A stretch of DNA of 6,153 bases from Candidatus Zymogenus sp. (GCA_030613285.1 JAUWME010000155.1:1-6153); one strand, 5' to 3'; counted from the stretch's first letter, positions 1-6,095 are shown. The notes: a model not told the origin generated them from the letters alone. Numbers and translations are program-made.

Positions 1-1
1 G

Positions 2-1039
2 ACGGATGTCGAGACGAGGTACAGAAGGAGATACCTTGATCTCTTGGTAAATCCTGATGTCAGAAAAGTGTTTGAAAAGAGGAGTAGATTAGTCAACGCT
101 GTCAGGGCTTTTTTTATGGATAAAGACTACATTGAGGTGGAAACCCCAATGCTGCATCAGGTTGTGGGTGGCGCAACAGCAGAGCCTTTTGTTACCCATC
201 ACAAGACGTTGCACATGGATCTTTTCCTTCGTATCGCCCCGGAGCTTTACCTAAAGCGCCTTTTGGTGGGAGGAATGGACAAGGTGTTTGAGATAAACAA
301 GAACTTCAGGAACGAAGGAATCTCCACCCAGCACAACCCAGAGTTTACAATGTTGGAGTTTTACAGGGCTTTTGCCACCTTTGAGGATTTGATGCAGATT
401 ACCGAAGAGCTGTTTTGTAAGGTGGCAGAGGAAATTGCTGGCGGAATAAAGATAATATATCAGGAAAACGAAATTGATTTTACTCCCCCCTGGGAGCGAA
501 TAAGCGTCTTTGATGCCACAACAAAGTATGGTGGTGTGGACGGAACTGTTTTAAAAGATGAGGCAAAAATGCGAGAATTTGCAAAAGGTCTCGAAATTCC
601 GGTTGAAAAAAAGTGGGGCTGGGGTAAGCTCCTCATTGAGATATTTGAAAAGACGGCAGAAGATAAACTAAAAGGCCCGGTCTTTATTACAGATTATCCC
701 TCGGAGGTTTCGCCCCTTTCGAGACCCTTTGACGACAACCCGGATTTTGTGGAGCGGTTTGAGCTTTTCATCGCGGGGATGGAAATAGCAAACGGTTTTT
801 CGGAGCTAAACGACCCCGATGAGCAAAAGATTAGATTTGAAAGACAACTTGAGATGGGGGAATTTGGGGAGGGGGTACGAGAATACGATAGAGATTACAT
901 TATGGCCCTGGAGTACGGAATGCCACCCGCCGCCGGAGAAGGTATTGGGATTGACAGAATGGCGATGATCTTCACTGATTCGCCTTCCATCCGAGAAGTT
1001 ATCCTTTTCCCGCAGCTGAAAGAGAAGGAGGTCAAATGA
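2..1039 (+). CDS. lysS: Lysyl-tRNA synthetase, class II (5'-truncated by the window edge)
   Basis: This enzyme attaches lysine to tRNA-Lys in the cytoplasm, using ATP. The frame is open from base 2 and begins TDVETRYRRRYLDLL, a conserved stretch just before motif 1, so the TTG at 44 is internal and the true start lies upstream of the window. About 345 of the usual ~500 residues are present. The N-terminal OB-fold anticodon-binding domain is missing and the whole class II catalytic core is visible. Motif 1 is around FLRIAPELYLKRLLVGG (about 224-274). Motif 2 is FEINKNFRNEGIS, followed by HNPEFTMLEFY (about 287-364). MEIANGFSELNDP (about 779-817) matches the lysine-specific site. Motif 3 is GEGIGIDRMAM ending at FPQLK (about 938-1021). 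The stop overlaps the next start as ATGA, so the lol genes are probably co-transcribed with it. Identity as class II LysRS is firm. Confidence 0.97.
   Translation, partial: TDVETRYRRRYLDLLVNPDVRKVFEKRSRLVNAVRAFFMDKDYIEVETPMLHQVVGGATAEPFVTHHKTLHMDLFLRIAPELYLKRLLVGGMDKVFEINKNFRNEGISTQHNPEFTMLEFYRAFATFEDLMQITEELFCKVAEEIAGGIKIIYQENEIDFTPPWERISVFDATTKYGGVDGTVLKDEAKMREFAKGLEIPVEKKWGWGKLLIEIFEKTAEDKLKGPVFITDYPSEVSPLSRPFDDNPDFVERFELFIAGMEIANGFSELNDPDEQKIRFERQLEMGEFGEGVREYDRDYIMALEYGMPPAAGEGIGIDRMAMIFTDSPSIREVILFPQLKEKEVK
1025..1032 (+). promoter_or_regulatory. Strong Shine-Dalgarno site for the lolC-type gene, inside the end of lysS
   Basis: AAGGAGGT is a full-length anti-16S match placed three bases before the ATG at 1036. 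The site lies within the last codons of lysS and the two genes overlap by four bases, so it supports the ATG at 1036 as the start and suggests translational coupling. The spacing is shorter than the usual 5-9 bases. Confidence 0.7.
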
Positions 1040-2418
1040 ACTACGAGCTGTTTATAAGCTTGAGATACCTGAAGGCAAAGAGAAAACAATCCTTCATTTC
1101 ATTGATTACATTTATATCCATTGGGGGCGTGGCCCTGGGTGTTGCGGCCCTCATTATCGTTATTTCCGTGATGACCGGTTTTAAGGAGGATATGCAGGAC
1201 AAGATATTAGGGGCCTATTCTCACATTTTGATTTTGAAGCACCCCTTTGAGGCAGAGCCCGGTATAAGAGATTACACTGTCGTGATGGAAAATATCAAGG
1301 ATATAGACGGCGTTGTTGCGTCAACGCCTTTTATCTACGGACAAGTGATGTTGACATCAGGGGAAAGCGTTTCAGGAGCGTTTATTCGGGGTATAGATAT
1401 TAAAACTGCTCCTGCCGTGATAAGCCTAAAAGAAGATATGGAAGGACAAATGGGGGATTTGAATGAGCTTGAAAACAGGGGCGGGATCAAGAAAAATGAC
1501 GACCAACCCCATAAAGATATTGATGGAAAGGAAGAGAGCAATGTAGATGGAGGTAGTGGTGGAAAGAAAGATGGAATTATAACCTTTGATTTTGATGAGC
1601 TTGAGGAGAGGGAAACGACTGAAGACCTTCCCGGAGTGATTATCGGAAAGGAGCTTTCGAGGTTACTGGGAAGCGTTTACGGCGACGAGATAGTGATTCT
1701 ATCCCCAAAAGGGGAAATAACGCCCTTCGGTTTCACCCCTAAGATGAGGCGCTTTAGGATCGTAGGGCTTTTTGATTCCGGAATGTACGAATTCGATTCC
1801 ACATTTGCATTTATATCCATTTCCGAGGCGCAGTCGTTTTTCAATATGAATGAAAGTGTAACGGGAATTGAGGTCAAGGTGGACGACATTTATAATGTCG
1901 GGAGCATAGGAACTAATATTCAGGCAAAAGTGGGGCTCCCTTACTATACAAGAAACTGGATGGAGATGCACAAAAACATCTTTGCGGCACTTCAGATGGA
2001 AAAAATTGCCATGTTTGTAATACTCGCTATGATTGTTTTTGTGGCGGCGTTTAACATCGCTTCGACCTTGATTATGGTGGTTATGGAAAAGAATAAGGAC
2101 ATAGCTATTTTGAAGTCAATGGGAGCATCAAGCAGAAGTATTATGAAGATATTTATGTTTGAGGGCCTGATAATCGGGTTTTTTGGGACTCTCTTGGGGT
2201 TTGTCAGTGGGTTTACTATCTGCTTTCTCCAAAAACATTACGGAATTGTCAGTCTCGATCCAAGCGTCTACTATATTTCCATTCTGCCAGTAAAAATGGT
2301 TTGGACGGATATTTCCATAATCGCAATATCGTCTTTGGTTATTTGCGTTCTGGCAACGATTTATCCCGCTTGGCAGGCATCAAAGTTGGATCCCGCAGAG
2401 GCCTTCAGGTACGAATAG
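1036..2418 (+). CDS. lolC: Lipoprotein-releasing ABC transporter permease, LolC/LolE family
   Basis: This is the inner-membrane permease that works with LolD to extract lipoproteins from the inner membrane and pass them to the periplasmic carrier LolA. The layout is the family one. A short cytoplasmic start (ELFISLRYLKAKRKQSFISLIT) leads into membrane segment 1 at about residues 21-47. A large periplasmic domain follows, then segments at about 325-349, 373-398 and 425-445. The cytoplasmic loop MEKNKDIAILKSMGAS (350-365) is the FtsX/MacB-type contact with the ATPase, and the C-terminus WQASKLDPAEAFRYE is canonical. At 460 residues it is longer than typical LolC/LolE (about 400-415). The extra length is a hydrophilic acidic stretch at about 145-197. 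Only one permease gene is present, so it may act as a homodimer or pair with one encoded elsewhere. LolC and LolE cannot be told apart from sequence alone, so the symbol stands for the family. Confidence 0.92.
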   Translation: MNYELFISLRYLKAKRKQSFISLITFISIGGVALGVAALIIVISVMTGFKEDMQDKILGAYSHILILKHPFEAEPGIRDYTVVMENIKDIDGVVASTPFIYGQVMLTSGESVSGAFIRGIDIKTAPAVISLKEDMEGQMGDLNELENRGGIKKNDDQPHKDIDGKEESNVDGGSGGKKDGIITFDFDELEERETTEDLPGVIIGKELSRLLGSVYGDEIVILSPKGEITPFGFTPKMRRFRIVGLFDSGMYEFDSTFAFISISEAQSFFNMNESVTGIEVKVDDIYNVGSIGTNIQAKVGLPYYTRNWMEMHKNIFAALQMEKIAMFVILAMIVFVAAFNIASTLIMVVMEKNKDIAILKSMGASSRSIMKIFMFEGLIIGFFGTLLGFVSGFTICFLQKHYGIVSLDPSVYYISILPVKMVWTDISIIAISSLVICVLATIYPAWQASKLDPAEAFRYE

Positions 2419-2508
2419 GGTTGCTGGGTAGATGGGGGTGCTGGGTTGGTCGATAGTGATTGTGGTTGCTGGGGTGGTTGGGATGCTGGGGGTAATCACA
2501 TTAATATG
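2419..2508 (+). repeat. G-rich imperfect tandem duplication (45-base period) in the lolC-to-cNMP-gene spacer
   Basis: The ten bases GGTTGCTGGG occur at 2419-2428 and again at 2464-2473. TGCTGGG recurs at 2422, 2439, 2467 and 2484, giving spacings of 17, 28 and 17 bases, which is a 45-base unit present twice and partly diverged. The first unit has four G-runs of three or more (2418-2420, 2426-2428, 2434-2438, 2443-2445) with loops of 5, 5 and 4 bases, fitting the usual intramolecular G-quadruplex pattern on the coding strand. The second unit adds three more runs (2471-2474, 2480-2482, 2488-2492). No hairpin terminator with a T-tract is seen here. Whether it has a function is unknown. Confidence 0.7.
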
Positions 2509-2567
2509 GTGAGTCCAGTAAATTTGAATAGCTTTAAAGAGATTTTGATGGGAGGATTAACAAACAA

Positions 2568-3791
2568 ATGAGTGAAATATCAAAACTCAAAGACTCAGGT
2601 GCAAAACACATGAGCAAGGGAAATTGGGAAAAGGCGTGCAGCGCGTACAAGGAAGCGCTCGACCTTGACCCAAGAGACCTTCATATTGGTCTTAAAATTG
2701 GGGATTGTTATCGTAAGATGAGCAACATAAAAATGGCTGTGAAATATTACGACAAGGTTGCCCAGATATATTCCAAAGAAGGTTTCGTCGTCAAGGCGAT
2801 TGCCGTAAACAAGCTGATTCTTAAAATGGATAAATCTCATCCGGGGATTGAAGAGCGTTTGTCGGAACTTTATGATGAAAAGATAGGTCGCGTTGATGAT
2901 CCGATTCTCCGAATGAAGGAAGGTGTGGCACAAACTCCGGTTGACGGCCAGGGGGAGCTTCCCAGAACAGAGCTTTTCTCTGACCTTACCCACGAAGAGT
3001 TTATGGCGGTGGTTTCTAAGATGGAATCCATCAATGTATCTCCTGACACGATGATTATTAATGAGGGAGATGAAGGAGATTCTATTTTTTTGATTGCTTC
3101 TGGGAACGTGAGGGTATTCCGGTTTGATGAAAACGACAACGAGACGTGGATTTTGAACCTCACAGAAGGGAGCTTTTTTGGCGAGTTTGGTTTCTTCTCT
3201 GAAGAAAAACGCCAAGTATCTGTTAAATCGGAAACCGACGTTACACTTTTGGAGCTTTCAAAAAGAGATGTTGATACGATCATCAAAGAGCATCCAAGAG
3301 TTAAAGATGTCCTCTTTGAGTTTTACAAAAAGAGGGTTTTAGACACCCTTGTCGCCATTTCCCCTATATTTTCTCCTTTGAATGTTGAAGAAAGAGCGCA
3401 TCTCGTTTCATCATTTGTCCCAAAGGGGATTAAGAAAGGAACTGTTATCATCAAGGAAAATGACTTAGGGACCAAAATGTACTTTGTCCGCACAGGTGTG
3501 GTGGAGGTAACAACTGAAAAGGATGGAAATATCATTTCACTTGCAAAACTTGGCCCTGGAGATTTTTTTGGGGAGGTTTCTGTAATTACCGAAAAACCGA
3601 GGACTGCAAGCGTTACAGCCTTAACCAAGGTAAATTTAGTGGAGATTGCAAAAGAGGATATTGATGAGGAGATAATGTCTCATCCAGAGATTCTTGAAAT
3701 CTTAAATCAATACATTCAGAAGAGGGTAGAAAATACGATAGCGGCAATTATGCAATACAAAAACAGGAAGACCGAAAGCGGACTGGTGTAA
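2568..3791 (+). CDS. TPR protein with two tandem cyclic-nucleotide-binding domains
   Basis: This is probably a soluble cytoplasmic nucleotide-sensing or scaffold protein. No signal peptide or membrane segment is seen. Residues 11-102 form about three TPR-like helical pairs (NWEKACSAYKEALDLDP, then NIKMAVKYYDKVAQIY, then a third). Residues ~136-257 and ~263-385 are two CAP_ED/cNMP-binding beta-barrels. Both phosphate-binding cassettes keep the Gly-Glu and the Arg nine residues after the Glu: E206/R215 in FFGEFGFFSEEKRQ, and E336/R345 in FFGEVSVITEKPRTASV. Both therefore look able to bind a ligand, but cAMP, cGMP or another nucleotide cannot be told apart by eye. There is no helix-turn-helix after the second domain, so it is not a CRP-type regulator, and no enzymatic domain is seen. 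GGGAGGA at 2550-2556 precedes the ATG by 11 bases. The gene sits between permease and ATPase of a lol operon, which hints at a link to lipoprotein export, by inference only. Confidence 0.9.
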   Translation: MSEISKLKDSGAKHMSKGNWEKACSAYKEALDLDPRDLHIGLKIGDCYRKMSNIKMAVKYYDKVAQIYSKEGFVVKAIAVNKLILKMDKSHPGIEERLSELYDEKIGRVDDPILRMKEGVAQTPVDGQGELPRTELFSDLTHEEFMAVVSKMESINVSPDTMIINEGDEGDSIFLIASGNVRVFRFDENDNETWILNLTEGSFFGEFGFFSEEKRQVSVKSETDVTLLELSKRDVDTIIKEHPRVKDVLFEFYKKRVLDTLVAISPIFSPLNVEERAHLVSSFVPKGIKKGTVIIKENDLGTKMYFVRTGVVEVTTEKDGNIISLAKLGPGDFFGEVSVITEKPRTASVTALTKVNLVEIAKEDIDEEIMSHPEILEILNQYIQKRVENTIAAIMQYKNRKTESGLV

Positions 3792-3795
3792 CTTT

Positions 3796-4470
3796 ATGGC
3801 ACTTATTGAAGCACAATTTCTTGATAAATCGTTTTTTCAAGACAAGAAAAAAGTCGAGATTTTGAAAGATCTCAATCTTGTTGTGGAAAAAGGTGAAGTA
3901 TTAAATATTCTCGGAGCCTCAGGAGCCGGGAAATCTACGCTTCTGCATATATTGGGGGCCTTGGACCATCCAACAAATGGAAAGGTGTTATACGATGGGA
4001 AGGATATCTTTCTTTTGAATGAAAGAGATGTTGCTTCCTTCCGTAATAAGCGAATCGGTTTTGTCTTTCAATTTCACCATCTACTAAGCGAGTTCACAGC
4101 GCTGGAAAACACAATGATGCCGGGATTAGTATTAGGCATGTCAAGACAGGAGTCAGAGCAAAAAGCCCATGAGATATTAAAAAGACTTGGGCTCGAAAAC
4201 AGGCATAACCATAAGCCGGGAGAGCTTTCTGGGGGAGAACAACAACGGGTTGCTGTTTCCAGAGCGGTCTTTCTAAATCCCGATGTGGTGTTGGCCGACG
4301 AGCCAACGGGAAATTTGGATACAAAAACGGGAGAAGAAGTTCACAATCTCCTCATGGAGCTCAACAAAGAGTTAGAAATAACCATGATAGTTGTAACGCA
4401 CAACCTAAAGTTAGCAGAAAAGAATGGCAGGTGTCTCCTTTTGGTAGATGGAAAGATTGAAGAAATGTGA
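3796..4470 (+). CDS. lolD: Lipoprotein-releasing ABC transporter ATPase LolD
   Basis: This is the cytoplasmic ATPase that drives lipoprotein release through the LolC/E-type permease. At 224 residues it matches the normal LolD size (about 220-235). All ABC motifs are intact: Walker A GASGAGKST (40-48), Q-loop Gln92, signature LSGGEQQRVAVSRA (144-157), Walker B VVLADEP with D168 and E169 (164-170), D-loop NLD (173-175) and switch His202 in VVTHN. The stretch FQFHHLLSEFTALEN after the Q-loop is characteristic of LolD and separates it from MacB- and FtsE-type ATPases. The start lies four bases after the stop of the preceding gene and no good Shine-Dalgarno sequence is visible, so its translation probably depends on the upstream gene. 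A T6 run follows the stop at 4471-4476, but I see no stable stem before it. The operon appears to end here. Confidence 0.96.
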   Translation: MALIEAQFLDKSFFQDKKKVEILKDLNLVVEKGEVLNILGASGAGKSTLLHILGALDHPTNGKVLYDGKDIFLLNERDVASFRNKRIGFVFQFHHLLSEFTALENTMMPGLVLGMSRQESEQKAHEILKRLGLENRHNHKPGELSGGEQQRVAVSRAVFLNPDVVLADEPTGNLDTKTGEEVHNLLMELNKELEITMIVVTHNLKLAEKNGRCLLLVDGKIEEM

Positions 4471-4748
4471 TTTTTTACCTCTATCTATTTTCTTGTTTCC
4501 CCAATGAGAAAATACCACTATTAATTCGGTACATTCCTGCTCCAATGGCTGGCTGAAATAAATACATCTGCTTCTCTCGTACACATCTGATGCTGATCTC
4601 ACCTCGAAATTTTGCAATTTGCAGTTGAACACCAGCAACATGAATTTCCCCAAAATTTGTTATCAAACACATGGTATTTATCAAAACTTTTGCCTTGACA
4701 AAATGAAGCCTTCGATGAATTGACAAAGATGAAAAAGCTCTCATCAAA
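4471..4748. other. AT-rich gap after lolD with no gene recognised
   Basis: No recognisable gene, RNA or repeat is seen in this stretch. A minus-strand frame at 4481-4747 is open for 88 codons from TTG or the adjacent ATG. It has no Shine-Dalgarno site, its product resembles no family I know, and a second frame overlaps it at similar length, so it is more likely chance. Because a restriction-enzyme remnant follows, this may be decayed foreign DNA, but nothing in it is identifiable by eye. Confidence 0.4.
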
Positions 4749-4772
4749 ACCTGCCCAATAAATGGGGCAGGT
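4749..4772 (-). terminator. Stem-loop, possible terminator for leftward transcription
   Basis: ACCTGCCC (4749-4756) pairs perfectly with GGGCAGGT (4765-4772) around an 8-base loop, giving a GC-rich 8-bp stem. Read on the minus strand it is followed by a short T-run (complement of AAA at 4746-4748), so it could end transcripts from the PHP gene about 250 bases upstream on that strand. The T-run is short and the distance is long. It could instead be a relic of the decayed DNA around it. Confidence 0.35.
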
Positions 4773-4792
4773 CAACCGCCTTGAAGCAAAAA

Positions 4793-4955
4793 AACGGTTT
4801 GTATCGCCATTACAATTTTGAGATTGAAAGAAAGTTCGCAGAGAATTTGGGAAAGAAATGATATTAAAATGTTTGTAAAAATTCCCCTTTGGTTTAAAGT
4901 GAAGACCCCCATCGGAGAGTACAATCCCAACTGGGCTATCTTACAAAAAAAATGA
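4793..4955 (+). pseudogene. Frameshifted remnant of a type III restriction enzyme (Res) C-terminal nuclease region
   Basis: Two adjoining frames together read like the conserved C-terminal part of type III restriction endonuclease subunits. The first gives YNFEIERKFAENLGK (4811-4855) and then hits TGA at 4859. The next frame continues without a gap as RNDIKMFVKIPLWF and KVKTPIGEYN, then PNWAI (4854-4940), and stops at 4953 after an eight-A run. In the family this block reads roughly SEIERKFAE, a KLP.WFK segment, TP.G.YNPDWA, then a downstream ETK. The Asp of NPDWA belongs to the PD-(D/E)xK nuclease site and is Asn here. The helicase part, the ETK motif and any mod methyltransferase gene are absent, so this is a dead fragment. 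The 28-codon ORF at 4869-4955 inside it is not expected to be functional. The family assignment is from recalled motifs. Confidence 0.7.
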
Positions 4956-5020
4956 AGTGTCAATTGAAAAATATGGGAATGGAGGGAACTCGTGATGACC
5001 TCTAATGATCGGAAGCGCTT

Positions 5021-5893
5021 TCAACCACCCATTTTTACCACCCCGACTTTGTCTTTGTGTGCAGTCGCTAATTTCACAGCAAGATCGTCTGGAATATTCA
5101 TATTCCCTTTTGCCACACCGAGTTTGATTTTTGGCTTATTGTCGCCATGAAAATCGGTTCCGCCTGTAACAAGGAGTCCCAGCTTTTGTGAAAGGGCAAT
5201 GTAGTTTTCAAATTCTTCTCTACTATGGCTGTAATAGTAACATTCCATCCCCATTAGACCATAATCCATCAGGGTTGTAATGAGCTTTTTGAAATCATCG
5301 CCAAATGGAATCCCCAGCGTCTTTGGGTGAGCAAGAACTGGTATTCCCCCGCTGGAGAGGATTACCTCCATAGATTTTTTTGGAGAAAGCCTCTCCTTGT
5401 TCACATAATATGGGGCGCCCTTTTTAATGTACTTGTCAAAGGCATCGTTAACCGATGAGGCAAATCCACTCTTGATCAATGCCTTGGCAAAATGGGGCCG
5501 ACCCACCTGCCCTCCCCCGGCCTCCTCAACTACTTCTTCCATCGTAATAGATATTCCAGCATCGTTCAGAAGCTTTATTATCTTCGGATTTCTCAACCTC
5601 CTCGATTCTTTGAGAAAATCGAGCGTCTCAATCATCTGATCATTAGTCTCATCAATAAAATATCCCAAGATGTGCATGGTGCCGTTCCCCGAATATTCGG
5701 CACTGATTTCAATACCGGGAATGAAAAAGACGCCGAGCTTTTCGGCTTCATCATTGGCGATTGCAATTGCGTCGGTGGTATCGTGGTCTGTGATGGCAAC
5801 AGCACTAAGACCAATCTCATGGGCGCACCTAATGAGTTCTTCGGGTGTCAAGGTTCCGTCGGATGCAGTGGTGTGAGTGTGTAGGTCTATCAA
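5021..5893 (-). CDS. PHP-domain metal-dependent phosphoesterase (RNase AM / nucleoside-3',5'-bisphosphate phosphatase type)
   Basis: This is a cytoplasmic PHP hydrolase of 290 residues, the size of the E. coli YciV/RNase AM family (about 290), whose members process 5' ends of RNA or hydrolyse 3',5'-bisphosphonucleotides. The expected metal ligands are all present: H5 and H7 in HTHTTASDG with D12, H37 in ITDHDT, E62 in PGIEIS, H74 in MHILGYF, H189 in LAHP, and D247 and H249 in TDFH. Residues ~100-165, including GRPHFAKAL, form the family's inserted helical region. The start is TTG at 5893: a TAA lies three codons upstream in frame and the first metal motif begins four codons downstream, so no other standard start fits. 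GGAG at 5907-5910 lies 13 bases before it, rather far. The gene is alone and convergent with the lol operon. The fold is certain. The exact substrate is not, so no symbol is given. Confidence 0.93.
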   Translation of the reverse strand: MIDLHTHTTASDGTLTPEELIRCAHEIGLSAVAITDHDTTDAIAIANDEAEKLGVFFIPGIEISAEYSGNGTMHILGYFIDETNDQMIETLDFLKESRRLRNPKIIKLLNDAGISITMEEVVEEAGGGQVGRPHFAKALIKSGFASSVNDAFDKYIKKGAPYYVNKERLSPKKSMEVILSSGGIPVLAHPKTLGIPFGDDFKKLITTLMDYGLMGMECYYYSHSREEFENYIALSQKLGLLVTGGTDFHGDNKPKIKLGVAKGNMNIPDDLAVKLATAHKDKVGVVKMGG

Positions 5894-5911
5894 TTTATTG
5901 TTTTATCTCCA

Positions 5912-5949
5912 ATAATAGAAATATCTATTTTTTTCTTAATTCACTTTAA
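5912..5949 (-). promoter_or_regulatory. AT-rich upstream region of the PHP gene, possible promoter
   Basis: On the minus strand TTAAAG (5944-5949) is followed after 16 bases by TAGATA (5922-5927), a weak -35/-10 pair that would start RNA just upstream of the GGAG at 5907-5910. A second pair, TTAAGA and TATTAT, would start too close to the gene to keep that ribosome site. A dyad with arms AATAGA and TCTATT (5914-5929) lies over the -10 region. In such AT-rich DNA these matches may be chance. Confidence 0.22.
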
Positions 5950-5974
5950 GACAAGGGGCTTAAGCCCCTTGTCT
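5949..5974. repeat. Perfect 26-base palindrome, REP-like or hairpin element
   Basis: The arm AGACAAGGGGCTT is followed directly by its exact reverse complement. With TTAA as the loop this gives an 11-bp GC-rich stem. Neither side has a proper T-run (ACACAC to the right; TAAAGTG on the minus strand), so it is not a typical intrinsic terminator. It sits directly upstream of the PHP gene and next to other repeat-like sequence, which fits a dispersed palindromic element better. Copy number cannot be judged from this window. Confidence 0.6.
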
Positions 5975-6022
5975 ACACACAACGCGATTGTCACGTCGTT
6001 CACTTTTCTATCGAAAACATCT

Positions 6023-6095
6023 CTCCTCAAAATGACAGGTAGTTGAAAAAAGCATATTGAGATTGCTTCGTCGCCAGAGCTCCTCTTGAATGACA
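6023..6095. repeat. Degenerate dispersed intergenic repeat, two related copies
   Basis: CTCCTCAAAATGACA (6023-6037) and CTCCTCTTGAATGACA (6080-6095) are imperfect direct copies 57-58 bases apart. The second is preceded by GAGATTGCTTCGTCGC (6059-6074). This resembles a repeat common between genes of many environmental bacteria, roughly GAGATTGCTTCGTCGC followed by CTCCTCGCAATGACA. That comparison is from memory. The copies here are decayed and no coding potential is seen. Confidence 0.5.

Noticed and set aside
44..46. TTG at 44 as the start of lysS
   Set aside because: The frame is open and family-like back to base 2 (TDVETRYRRRYLDLL), so this codon is an internal Leu and the gene begins outside the window.
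2478..2507. TTGGGA-N18-TAATAT as a promoter for the cNMP-protein gene
   Set aside because: The -35 match is poor and lies inside the G-rich repeat; operon-like spacing explains expression without it.
2595..3215. 206-codon minus-strand open frame opposite the cNMP-protein gene
   Set aside because: It lies wholly within a well-supported gene on the other strand and its product has no recognisable domain; it is a shadow.
4471..4476. T6 run after lolD as an intrinsic terminator
   Set aside because: No stable GC-rich stem directly precedes the T-run.
4481..4747. 88-codon minus-strand open frame in the gap after lolD
   Set aside because: There is no ribosome site, no recognisable family, and another frame of similar length overlaps it; evidence is too weak to call a gene.
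4869..4955. 28-codon ORF with restriction-enzyme-like sequence as a real small gene
   Set aside because: The homology runs upstream of its ATG in another frame and it ends at a poly-A frameshift, so it is part of a pseudogene.
5013..5020. AAGCGCTT palindrome next to the PHP stop codon
   Set aside because: Eight bases without a loop or T-run is too short to call a terminator or site.
5492..5884. 130-codon plus-strand open frame opposite the PHP gene
   Set aside because: It is antisense to a gene with all its catalytic residues and shows no family resemblance.
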